Positions 16,217-24,694 of a stretch of DNA of 64,000 bases are shown here, in pieces (position 1 is the first letter of the stretch; each line of letters starts with the position of its first letter). Made by a program: the position numbers and the translations under genes. The notes beneath the pieces were generated by a model. It made no database searches. It was not told the origin of the DNA and worked only from the letters and a program-made list of their open reading frames with translations. Source of the stretch: Burkholderiaceae bacterium (lineage in GTDB: Bacteria; Pseudomonadota; Gammaproteobacteria; Burkholderiales; Burkholderiaceae_C); the NCBI GenBank assembly GCA_019751915.1, contig JAIEMS010000031.1:62001-126000 (forward strand). The letters run 5' to 3'.

Positions 16217-17782
16217 TCAGGGCATTTGAAACACGGCCAAGGTGCGCCCCAACACAGCCGCGTTGTCGCTCATCGCGGCGGCGGCTGAGGCCGACTCCTC
16301 GACCAAAGCCGCGTTTTGCTGCGTCACGCGGTCAAGGTCATTCACCGCATCATTGACTTGACCAATCCCCAGCGATTGTTCACGGGTGGCAACGCCGATC
16401 TCGCCCATCAAACTGTTCACGTGGGCCACCGACTGCACCACCTCCTCGATGGTTTGGCTTGCGGACTGCATTTGCTCGGCTCCGCGCGCAATGTGGGCGC
16501 TGGACTCACCAATCAGCCCACGAATCTCGCCTGCGGCGCTAGCGCTGCGCTGGGCCAGCGCCCGCACTTCGCCCGCAACCACAGCAAAGCCCCGGCCTTG
16601 CTCGCCGGCACGCGCCGCTTCAACGGCAGCATTGAGCGCCAAAATATTGGTTTGAAAGGCAATGCCTTCGATGGTGGAGATGATGTGCCCCATCTTGCGC
16701 GACGACTCTTCAATGGCCTGCACCACTGCGCTGACTTGGGCCACGGCTGCACCACCGCGCTGGGCCAACTCGGTGCTGCGGGCGCTTTCTTGGAGTACCT
16801 GCTGCATGGTATCGACCGATTGGCGCACGGTGCTCGAGAGTTCTTCCATCGAGGCGGCGGTTTGTTGCAGGCTGCTGGCTTGGGACTCGGTACGCTCAGA
16901 GAGGTTTTGTGCGCCTTGTGCGATTTCGGCAGAGATGTCGCCAAAACTGCTGATTTCAGCCCGTGCATCGCCCACCACAGCGCGCAGATTGACCTGAATT
17001 TGCTGCAAGCGCTCCATCAACAGCGCCATCGGATGGCGCTCATGCACCAAGAGCTCATCGCCAGAAATACGGCACCCGGCAATGGCCACAGCCACATCGT
17101 TGGCATCTGCCAGAGCATGGGTAATGCGCTGGTGAAAGCGCCACAAAATCAGTCCTGACACACCCAGCACCGCTGCCGCTTGACCTGCCAGCTCTAACGG
17201 CGACATGGCCCAGCCCAGTGCTTGCGGGACGAGGGCAACAGCCCACAGCGGCACCATCATGGCGGCCAAACGCTGGGTAAAGGTGGCACGCTGCAAACGC
17301 CCCAGATAGTCGCGCCAGCCCGTAGGGCGCACCCGTCCGGCATGCAGGTAAAAGCTGTGTTGGCCCGACTGCTTTTCTGCGACGATGCGGGCATAAAGTG
17401 CCTCGGCAGCGCGCACTTCCTCGCGCGTGGGCTTGACGCGCACCGACATATGGCCTTTGGGTTTGCGCCCTTCCAAAATCGGGGTCACGTGGGCACGCAC
17501 CCAGTAAAAATCGCCGTTTTTGCGCCGGTTTTTGACCACACCAATCCAGCTGCGCCCATTGCCGATGGTGTTCCACATATCTTTGAAAGCCTCGGCAGGC
17601 ATATCAGGGTGGCGCACCATATTGTGCGGTTGCCCCATCAGGTCTTCAATGTCGTAGCCGCTGACCCGTGCAAAGGCGGCATTGCAGTGGGTAATGATGC
17701 CCTTGGCATCGGTGGTGGACATGAGCAATTCTTCGCCGGGGTAGTCGAACTCGTGGTTCGTGACGGGCAAATTGACGCGCAT
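16217..17782 (-). CDS. PAS-domain methyl-accepting chemotaxis protein (Aer-like), copy 1
   Basis: Chemoreceptor, 521 residues from the ATG at 17782; the open frame reaches 17833 but the paralogue begins at the same MRVNLPVT. Order: N-terminal PAS domain (about 10-125; [27 protein letters not shown]), two hydrophobic segments at about 175-230, a short linker, then the long coiled-coil signalling domain with the conserved hairpin tip [27 protein letters not shown]. The lack of a periplasmic ligand domain is the Aer/redox-sensor layout, so it probably reports redox state through CheW/CheA. It ends AVFQMP. It is a tandem paralogue of the gene upstream. Confidence 0.92.
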   Translation of the reverse strand: MRVNLPVTNHEFDYPGEELLMSTTDAKGIITHCNAAFARVSGYDIEDLMGQPHNMVRHPDMPAEAFKDMWNTIGNGRSWIGVVKNRRKNGDFYWVRAHVTPILEGRKPKGHMSVRVKPTREEVRAAEALYARIVAEKQSGQHSFYLHAGRVRPTGWRDYLGRLQRATFTQRLAAMMVPLWAVALVPQALGWAMSPLELAGQAAAVLGVSGLILWRFHQRITHALADANDVAVAIAGCRISGDELLVHERHPMALLMERLQQIQVNLRAVVGDARAEISSFGDISAEIAQGAQNLSERTESQASSLQQTAASMEELSSTVRQSVDTMQQVLQESARSTELAQRGGAAVAQVSAVVQAIEESSRKMGHIISTIEGIAFQTNILALNAAVEAARAGEQGRGFAVVAGEVRALAQRSASAAGEIRGLIGESSAHIARGAEQMQSASQTIEEVVQSVAHVNSLMGEIGVATREQSLGIGQVNDAVNDLDRVTQQNAALVEESASAAAAMSDNAAVLGRTLAVFQMP

Positions 17783-17905
17783 TCGGAAATCCTTTGGTGA
17801 AGGATTAAATATAGGAAAACCCACCCAGAACACTTTGTCCGTGGTTTGCTTTTGGCCTTTTTTACCATCAGTTGTGGCAAAAAAAATACGCTGCCCTCAG
17901 CACCC

Positions 17906-17921
17906 CGGTTCCATGGAACCG
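17906..17921. repeat. 16-bp perfect palindrome between the two chemoreceptor genes
   Basis: CGGTTCCATGGAACCG, an 8+8 perfect inverted repeat with no spacer, 12 bases after the stop of the upstream receptor and 123 bases before the ATG of the downstream one. It could be an operator or, extended as RNA, a weak 3' hairpin; it is not followed by a T run on the minus strand. Confidence 0.4.
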
Positions 17922-17932
17922 AGCCATGCGGC

Positions 17933-19495
17933 TCAGGGCATGCGAAAAACTTCCAATGAGCGTGAAAGCGTGGCCGATGTGCCCTTGAGCACGTCGGCGC
18001 ACGAGGCGGTTTGTTCGGCCAACGCAGCGTTTTTCTGGGTCACTGATTCAAGCTGCGTCATGGCCGTGTTGGCTTGGTCGATCCCTACCGACTGTTGGTT
18101 GGTGGCTTGGCTGATTTCGCGCACCAATTCGCTGACCCGCGAAGCCGAGGCGACCACTTGGGCAATGGTTTGTCCGGCTTCGGCCATTTGCACCGATCCT
18201 TCGGTCACTTGGGCCACCGATGCACCAATGAGTGTCCGAATCTGCTTGGCCGCACCCGCACTTCGCTGGGCCAGCGCCCGCACTTCGCCCGCGACTACTG
18301 CAAAGCCTCGGCCTTGCTCACCCGCGCGGGCCGCCTCCACAGCGGCATTGAGTGCTAGCAAGTTGGTTTGAAAGGCAATGCCCTCAATCACGGAAATGAT
18401 CTCGCTGACTTGGTGCGATGACTGCTCAATGGCTTTCATGGTTTGCCCGACCTGTTCGACCGCCTGACCGCCCTGTCGGGCAATTTCTGCACTTTGGGCG
18501 CTATCGCCAGAGACCTGCCCGGCAGTTTTGGCGGTGTGGTGGACGGTGCTAGACAGCTCTTCCATCGTTGCTGCGGTTTGCTCCAAACTGCTGGCTTGGG
18601 CTTCGGTGCGGGTGTACAGGTCGTATCCGCCTTGGGCAATGTCTTGCGCCGAGCGCATAAAGCCAGAGATTTCGGTGCGGACATCGCCCACCACAGCGCG
18701 CAAATTGACCTGAATTTGCTGCAAGTTGCGCGCCAACGAACGCAGCGATGGGGCAAATTGTCCGCCATCAATTTGCGTGCCCAAATTGCAACCAGCAATG
18801 TCGTTGGCAAAGCGTTGGGCCCGGCGAATTCCGCCCATGATGTGTTCGTTAAACCAAGTCAGTATACAAGCACCACCGGCCAGCAGCAAAACCAGTTCAG
18901 CCCCCCAACCCAGTGCACCTTGCCAGCCTAACCAGCGCGGCAGTGTGCTGGCACCCACCATGCCCAGCAACATCAGCGCCAAGGCTTGTGTGGCCGGTAG
19001 GCTCTGCAAGCGCTCGAGCACACCGCGCAGGCCGGGGTAAATCACCCGACCCCGGTGCAAGCGAAAGCTGGTGCGCTGCGTCGCCAAATCAGCGCGCAAT
19101 TGGGCATACAGGCCTTCTGCCGCTTGGATGTCAGCCCGGGCCGGCTTGGTGCGCACGGAGATATAGCCGCGTGGCTTGTTGTTCTCCATGATGGGCATGA
19201 CGTTGGCACGCACCCAATAAAAACCACCGTTTTTGCGGCGGTTTTTCACCAGCCCTGTCCAAGCGTGACCACGGCCTACCGTGACCCAGAGGTCTTTGTA
19301 GGCTTGGGGTGGCATTTCGGGGTGGCGGATGAGGTTGTGTGGTTGGCCGATCAGTTCGTCGTAGCTGTAGCCGCTGGCATCAATGAAAGCTGCGTTGCAG
19401 TGCGTGATGACGCCTTGGGTATCGGTGGTGGATACCAGCATGTTTTCGGCGGGGTAGTCGTACTCCTCGTCGGTGACTGGCAAATTAACACGCAT
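17933..19495 (-). CDS. PAS-domain methyl-accepting chemotaxis protein (Aer-like), copy 2
   Basis: Chemoreceptor of 520 residues with the same plan as its downstream neighbour: PAS (about 10-125; [34 protein letters not shown]), paired membrane segments at about 175-225, and the cytoplasmic signalling domain with [27 protein letters not shown] and a similar C-terminus EVFRMP. The two receptors match almost residue for residue at the PAS ends and hairpin tip but diverge in the membrane and linker part. This suggests duplication followed by change of signal input or coupling. It is separated by 95 bases from the stop of the GGDEF-EAL gene upstream. Confidence 0.92.
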   Translation of the reverse strand: MRVNLPVTDEEYDYPAENMLVSTTDTQGVITHCNAAFIDASGYSYDELIGQPHNLIRHPEMPPQAYKDLWVTVGRGHAWTGLVKNRRKNGGFYWVRANVMPIMENNKPRGYISVRTKPARADIQAAEGLYAQLRADLATQRTSFRLHRGRVIYPGLRGVLERLQSLPATQALALMLLGMVGASTLPRWLGWQGALGWGAELVLLLAGGACILTWFNEHIMGGIRRAQRFANDIAGCNLGTQIDGGQFAPSLRSLARNLQQIQVNLRAVVGDVRTEISGFMRSAQDIAQGGYDLYTRTEAQASSLEQTAATMEELSSTVHHTAKTAGQVSGDSAQSAEIARQGGQAVEQVGQTMKAIEQSSHQVSEIISVIEGIAFQTNLLALNAAVEAARAGEQGRGFAVVAGEVRALAQRSAGAAKQIRTLIGASVAQVTEGSVQMAEAGQTIAQVVASASRVSELVREISQATNQQSVGIDQANTAMTQLESVTQKNAALAEQTASCADVLKGTSATLSRSLEVFRMP

Positions 19496-19590
19496 GAACG
19501 GGCTTTCCTGATGTAAAAGTCCCCAAAGCGGGGGTGCTTGAAATTTTACGGTCTACCCTTGGTGCCAGTATGGAGCGTTTTTGCTGTGTT

Positions 19591-22011
19591 CTAGGTACAA
19601 GCCGTGGCCGTGGGCCACGTGGCCTCCAGTGTTTCTGGCGGCAAGGGGCGTGAAAAATAATAGCCCTGCAACTCGTGGCACCCCATGCTGCGCAGGCAAT
19701 CGACCTGCGCGGAGGTCTCAACGCCCTCGGCGGTGACGCTCAACCGAAGATTCTCAGCCATGTGTACGATCATCCGGGCAATCGCTAAATCGTCTTGGCT
19801 TTGGGGTAGATTGGATACAAAAGAGCGGTCAATTTTCAAACGGGTCATGGGCAACTGCTGGAGCATGGCAAGGGAGGAGTAGCCGGTGCCAAAGTCATCA
19901 ATCGCAATGCCAATGCCCAAATCTTTGAGCGCAGACAGGGTTTTAAAACCGCCGCTGGCACCTTTGATCATCACGCCCTCCGTCACCTCCAGCTCCAGTT
20001 GTTGGGCAGCCAAACCGGCATCGGCCAGCACCTCTTTGACCTTTTCCAAAAAGCCCGGGCGCGTCACTTGCACACCAGACACATTAACCGCCATCTTGAC
20101 GTTTTGAAAATGGGCGTTGGCATTCCAAGTGGCAGCTTGCTGGCAAGCGGTTTTGAGGACCCAAGCGCCCAAAGGAATGATTAAATCGGTTTGCTCGACC
20201 AACGGAATAAAGCGATCTGGCGGGATCATGCCCTTGACCGGGTGTTGCCAGCGCACCAGCGCTTCAAACCCGGTCAGTCGCTGGGTGGTCGCATCGACCT
20301 TGGGTTGGTAGTGCAGCCTAAATTCACCGTTTTCCAGACCGTGGCGCAACTCCGAGATGACGGTAAAACGGTCATCGGCCCGGTCAGAAAATGCCGGTTG
20401 GTAGTACGCAAAGCTACCCCGGCCTTTTTCTTTAGCGCAATACATGGCGGTGTCCGCCGCGCGCAACAAGGCCTCAGCATCGCTGCCATCGTCAGGGAAA
20501 AGCGCAATGCCAATGCTGGCACTGATCGTCACAGAGAGTCCAAAAATTTCGGCTGGAGTCTGCAAAGCTTCCAACAGCGTTGCCAGCACTGCGTCGATCT
20601 CGCACCGGCTTTCAAAGCCTTCCATGCAGACCGCAAACTCGTCGCCTGACAAGCGGGCCAAGCTGTCGGACTCCCTGAGCAAGCCGCGCATGCGCTGCGC
20701 CATGGCGCGCAAGAGCCCATCCCCCACAGCGTGCCCCAGACTGTCGTTGACTGCTTTAAAGTAATCCAGATCAATAAACAAAACCGCCAGCCCCGTGCTG
20801 TCGCGCCGTGCCCGTTGGGTGGCTTGTTCTAAGCGCTCAGCAAACAGGGTGCGATTGGGCAGTTCGGTCAGAGCGTCGTAGTGCGCCAAATAGCGCATGC
20901 GCTCTTGCGCCTGAATCCGTTCGGTCACATCCCGAACGATGGAAACGTAGTGCGAAACTTGGCCCGATGCGTTGCGCACCGCAGAGATGGTCTGCAGCGC
21001 GATAAAGGTTTCGCCGTTTTTGCGGCGGTTCCAGATTTCGCCCTTCCAGCGCCCCTCGCTGATGAGGGTTTTCCAGAGGGCTTCATAAAACTCCGGTGCT
21101 TGGTGGCCTGAGCGCAAGATATTGGGCTTTTGGCCTACGGCATCTTCAGCGCTAAAGCCGGTCATTTGGGTAAATGCGGGGTTGACCCGAACGATCATGC
21201 CTTGGGCGTCGGTCATGACCACGCCCTCTAAACCATCTTCAAAAACTCTGGAGGTCAGTTGTGCTTCGTTGAACATCGCTTGGCGCTCGCGTTCTAGGCG
21301 ATGGGTGCGCACGCTGACCAAAAACAAGGCGCTGATGCTCAAGAGCCAGATGACGAAATGAATGCCCGCCACATTGCGGTTTTTTTCTAAGGCCCCACGC
21401 AGGTAAGGCTCCATAGGCACCGAGACGCTGATGGCCCCTCGGATGTCACCGACCTTAAAGCCGAGGTGACCATGGCACTTCATGCAACTGGCCTCCATGC
21501 GCATGGGCTTAATCAAGCGCAGATACGGTTTGCCGCCAATTTCCGATTGCGCCAAAATTTCGGTGCCGCCTTTTTCAAAAACACCGATGGCCGCTGATTC
21601 CCAAGCATCTGCCACGTTGTTGGGGTTGAGCGCTATGCGCCCAACGATGCGACCTTTAACCCCATACAAGTCGCCAAACTCTTCCATCATTTGGCGCAGC
21701 ATGTAGGCGGGGTTCATCAGGGTCAGCTTTTGCCCTTCGGTGGTGACCACATCGCGGTCAGGCAGGTGTGCCATCCACGGGCTGGGAGGGGTGCGCTCGG
21801 TGGGCGGTACATAAACCCCGCCGTGTCTGCTGGCCCATGAGCGGTAAGCCAAATCTTTGTCGAAGTTGCTATGGGCCGAACTGGTAGCGAGTTGGAGCGC
21901 CTGCTTGTTTTCCAGAAACACCGTCCAAGCCAGTGAGCAAGCCAGCGCAACCGTCCAGAGCACGGCAATGATCCATGCACTGCGCAGAGGGTGGCGGACA
22001 AAACTGTTCAT
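19591..22011 (-). CDS. Haem-motif sensor / PAS / GGDEF / EAL cyclic-di-GMP protein
   Basis: 806-residue membrane signalling protein. Order: first membrane helix (about 12-33), periplasmic Tll0287-like/DUF3365 region with a c-type haem motif CMKCH at 176-180, second helix (about 217-234), PAS (about 250-365), GGDEF and EAL. The GGDEF site reads SGDEF (455-459) and is preceded at the right spacing by an RESD inhibitory site, so cyclase activity under product control is possible. The EAL part looks complete: FEALVRW (582-588), ELEVTEG, IDDFGTGYSSL, LKIDRSF, AEGVET. It may make or degrade c-di-GMP in response to redox or a gas ligand. Haem attachment would need the Ccs system, which is encoded in this same window. 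Confidence 0.93.
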   Translation of the reverse strand: MNSFVRHPLRSAWIIAVLWTVALACSLAWTVFLENKQALQLATSSAHSNFDKDLAYRSWASRHGGVYVPPTERTPPSPWMAHLPDRDVVTTEGQKLTLMNPAYMLRQMMEEFGDLYGVKGRIVGRIALNPNNVADAWESAAIGVFEKGGTEILAQSEIGGKPYLRLIKPMRMEASCMKCHGHLGFKVGDIRGAISVSVPMEPYLRGALEKNRNVAGIHFVIWLLSISALFLVSVRTHRLERERQAMFNEAQLTSRVFEDGLEGVVMTDAQGMIVRVNPAFTQMTGFSAEDAVGQKPNILRSGHQAPEFYEALWKTLISEGRWKGEIWNRRKNGETFIALQTISAVRNASGQVSHYVSIVRDVTERIQAQERMRYLAHYDALTELPNRTLFAERLEQATQRARRDSTGLAVLFIDLDYFKAVNDSLGHAVGDGLLRAMAQRMRGLLRESDSLARLSGDEFAVCMEGFESRCEIDAVLATLLEALQTPAEIFGLSVTISASIGIALFPDDGSDAEALLRAADTAMYCAKEKGRGSFAYYQPAFSDRADDRFTVISELRHGLENGEFRLHYQPKVDATTQRLTGFEALVRWQHPVKGMIPPDRFIPLVEQTDLIIPLGAWVLKTACQQAATWNANAHFQNVKMAVNVSGVQVTRPGFLEKVKEVLADAGLAAQQLELEVTEGVMIKGASGGFKTLSALKDLGIGIAIDDFGTGYSSLAMLQQLPMTRLKIDRSFVSNLPQSQDDLAIARMIVHMAENLRLSVTAEGVETSAQVDCLRSMGCHELQGYYFSRPLPPETLEATWPTATACT

Positions 22012-22088
22012 GGCATGGGCTGGTCAAGCAGGTGGGGGTGGCATGGCGGTACAGCAGTCTTGTTCAACCCAGCGTAAACGACAACAAT

Positions 22089-24428
22089 CTACTCAGGCTT
22101 CTTGGAACGCACTCCTGCGCCGCGTACCTCCAAGCGTACTTCATCGAGCACGGTACCTCGGGCATCGGTCAGTTGCACCACATGGCGACCGGGCCACGGC
22201 AACCAAGCCAGCGCACTGCCCTGACCCAACGGCTTGCCATCCATGCGCCAGTGTAGACCCGCAGCACTGCCAAAGGCCCGAAACTGCAAGCGCTGGCGCG
22301 CTGGGGGGATGTCCGGATCGAGTGCGATGATGGTGCCCGGCACCGGTGCCGTAATGTGCGCAGAAGGGCCGCCTCCAGCAGCCAAAATATCTTTTTGAGA
22401 GCCTTTTTGGGCTGTAGCCCTTGATGGCAAAGATTCTGTAGCTCCTGAATCTATAGCAAAAAGAGCTTGCTGCGTACCGGGCAAAAACCACTCTTGGCGT
22501 GCTGCCTCCAGTGGCTGCTCGGGTGTTGCCGGTGCAGGGCCAAAACGCACCGCCGAGCGCACCAAGGTCGGCACGGGCGCAGGGGCACGGCTGGCCTCGC
22601 GGGCGTGCAAGTGGGCCATGACGCTGGCCCAAATCGGCGCAGCACCGCTGCTGCCGCTGACATCGTGCATGGCTGCGCCGCTGGCATTGCCTACCCACAC
22701 GCCCACGGTGTAGCGGGCCGACCAGCCCACAGCCCAGTTGTCGCGCATATCTTTGCTGGTGCCGGTTTTAACGGCAGTCCAAAAGCGCGTTGCCAAGACG
22801 CTGTCGGTGCCAAAAGTGCGGGCACGGGCGTTGCCATCGGCGAGGATGTCGCCAACGATAAAAGCGGCCCTCTCATCCAAAGCACGCTCAAACACGGGTG
22901 CTACCGGGCGCAGCGGCAAACCCGCCGGGGCCACTGGGCTAAAGCGCCCGCCATTGGCCAGCGTGCGAAAGGCGTTGGTCAGGTGCAGCAGTGCTACCTC
23001 GCTGCTGCCCAACGCCAAGCTGTAGCCAAAATAACCGCCACTCTCGCGCAGCGGCAGGCCCACAGCTTGCAATTGGGCAAAAAACGCATCGGGCGAGACC
23101 ATCACCAGCGCGCGCACCGCCGGTACGTTCAGCGACGAGGCCAGCGCGGTACGCACCGAAACCCAGCCCTTGAATTGGCGGTCGTAATTTTGCGGAATGT
23201 ACAGCCCGCTGGCAGTGGGGATGTGTGCGGGCGAATCGTCCATCAGCGACGCTGCCGTCAGCCGCCGCTGGGCAATGGCTTGCGCGTACAAGAAAGGCTT
23301 GAGCGTCGAGCCGGGCTGGCGCTGGGCCAGTACGCCATCGACCTCAGCGGCCTGACTGAGCAGCCCCGACGAACCGACCCACGCCAGCACCTCGCCACTG
23401 GCGTTGTCGAGCACCACCAAAGCGCCATCTTCAACATTGCGCCCTTGCAACTCGCGCAGGTGCTGGGTCAGCGTTTGCACGGCAAAACGTTGCAACGGTG
23501 CGCGCAGGGTCGAGGTGATGGGAGCGTTGTTTGGCCCCGCTTGGGCCAACAGCCGCCGGGCAAAGTGCGGGGCAACGCCTTCGCTGGGGGGCCAACTGCG
23601 CCGTTGCAGTGCCCCGGTGACAAACAGATCAAGGCCTTCGCAGTCGGTAGGTGCTGACCGCTGCACCCCAGCGCCAGCCTGCATGGTGCGCAGCACACCA
23701 CAAGCGCGTTGCGCCACCAGCGCAGGCCGGGCATTGGGCGCGCGCACCAAGGCGGCGGCAACGGCAGCTTCGCGCTCATCGAGTGCGTGGGCCGCTTTGC
23801 CAAACAGGGTGCGGCTGAGCGCATCGATGCCCACCACCTCGCCGCGAAATGGCAGCACATTGAGATAGGCTTCGAGCACTTGGTCTTTGCGCCAGCGCCG
23901 GTCAAGCACCTGCGCGGCCACGGTCTGGCCGATTTTTTGCACCACGCTGCGCCCGCCGGGGCCTTGCCGCCAGTCACCCTCGAGCAAGCCCGCCAACTGC
24001 ATGGTGATGGTGCTGGCCCCGCGCGTGCGTTGGTGCCACACATTGCCCCAAGCCGCTGCCGATACCGCTGACCAATCAACACCGCTGTGCTCGTAAAAGT
24101 GCCGATCTTCACTCCACACCAGCGCTTGGCGCAGCGCGGGCGACACATCGGCAAGGGCAATCCATTCGCCCCGGCGCACGGTCGGGTCGGTGCGCAAGCG
24201 CTGCAAGACCTCGCCCTCGCGCGACAGCACCAGCGTCTCGGAGGAGCGAAACTCCCGGCGCACCTCGTCGAAGGTGGGCAAAGCCCATACCGCCGCAGGC
24301 GCAAAAGCTGCCGCCACCACCGCAGCAACCGCCGAAAAACGAAAAAGTAAAGACAGGATCACGCGGCGTTTGTAGCAGAAGCATCCTCCGCTACGGCGAC
24401 CCACCCGCCACGCAATCGAGCGCCTCAA
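22089..24428 (-). CDS. pbpC: Penicillin-binding protein 1C (bifunctional peptidoglycan synthase)
   Basis: Inner-membrane class A PBP of the PbpC type, about 779 residues. After an N-terminal membrane helix comes the glycosyltransferase-51 domain (WSEDRHFYEHSGVDW, RGASTITMQLAGLLE), then the transpeptidase with the nucleophile in PGSTLKPFLYA (SxxK), SSLNVPAV (SxN) and VKTGTSKD (KTG), and the C-terminal PBP1C-specific domain. The start is uncertain: TTG at 24428 overlaps the stop of the small upstream gene (TTGA), and a GTG at 24362 just before the membrane helix is an alternative. Residues encoded by 22391-22465 (around SGATESLPSRATAQKG) look like an in-frame relic of the dispersed repeat between transpeptidase and C-terminal domain. 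Confidence 0.94.
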   Translation of the reverse strand: MRRSIAWRVGRRSGGCFCYKRRVILSLLFRFSAVAAVVAAAFAPAAVWALPTFDEVRREFRSSETLVLSREGEVLQRLRTDPTVRRGEWIALADVSPALRQALVWSEDRHFYEHSGVDWSAVSAAAWGNVWHQRTRGASTITMQLAGLLEGDWRQGPGGRSVVQKIGQTVAAQVLDRRWRKDQVLEAYLNVLPFRGEVVGIDALSRTLFGKAAHALDEREAAVAAALVRAPNARPALVAQRACGVLRTMQAGAGVQRSAPTDCEGLDLFVTGALQRRSWPPSEGVAPHFARRLLAQAGPNNAPITSTLRAPLQRFAVQTLTQHLRELQGRNVEDGALVVLDNASGEVLAWVGSSGLLSQAAEVDGVLAQRQPGSTLKPFLYAQAIAQRRLTAASLMDDSPAHIPTASGLYIPQNYDRQFKGWVSVRTALASSLNVPAVRALVMVSPDAFFAQLQAVGLPLRESGGYFGYSLALGSSEVALLHLTNAFRTLANGGRFSPVAPAGLPLRPVAPVFERALDERAAFIVGDILADGNARARTFGTDSVLATRFWTAVKTGTSKDMRDNWAVGWSARYTVGVWVGNASGAAMHDVSGSSGAAPIWASVMAHLHAREASRAPAPVPTLVRSAVRFGPAPATPEQPLEAARQEWFLPGTQQALFAIDSGATESLPSRATAQKGSQKDILAAGGGPSAHITAPVPGTIIALDPDIPPARQRLQFRAFGSAAGLHWRMDGKPLGQGSALAWLPWPGRHVVQLTDARGTVLDEVRLEVRGAGVRSKKPE
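22391..22465 (-). repeat. Dispersed palindromic repeat relic inside pbpC
   Basis: Read on the minus strand: TTTTTGCTAT, then GGAGCTACAGAATC, CCATCAAGGGCTACAGCC and AAAAAGGC. This is the same order of blocks as copy C at 43.3 kb (ATAGCTGCTAG, TTGATGGTCAAGCGCTAG). It is carried in frame within a linker of PBP1C and contributes no stop codon. Confidence 0.45.
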
Positions 24429-24634
24429 GCGTAGGTATCGACCTTATTGCCCAGCGTTTCCGTTGGCTTGGAGGCTGGAGGCGTGGCAGTGGCTGCGGGT
24501 TTTTTTTCTGTCTCGCGGGCTTTGCTGGCATCGTTGTCGCCATCGGTGTCAGTCGAGCGAACCTTGGGTTTTTCGGGCGTAGGGGCCGCTTGCACCGGTT
24601 CGGCTGGACGGTTGGATACTGCGCTGATAGCCAT
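24425..24634 (-). CDS. Small hydrophilic protein of unknown function
   Basis: 69-residue protein, rich in Pro, Thr, Lys, Glu and Asp, with no membrane segment or signal; probably disordered in the middle. An ideal AAGGAG ribosome site lies 6 bases before the ATG. The ends look constrained (MAISAVSNRPAEP... and LGNKVDTYA) while the centre is low complexity, a pattern I associate with small conserved proteobacterial proteins but cannot name. Its TGA stop overlaps a TTG start of pbpC, which suggests coupling to peptidoglycan synthesis. The strong ribosome site is the main support for it being real. Confidence 0.6.
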   Translation of the reverse strand: MAISAVSNRPAEPVQAAPTPEKPKVRSTDTDGDNDASKARETEKKPAATATPPASKPTETLGNKVDTYA

Positions 24635-24694
24635 AAAAAGCTCCTTGGAAGTGGTGACCTATGGTACGCCGATCAGCCTCCTCCGTTGGGTGCT

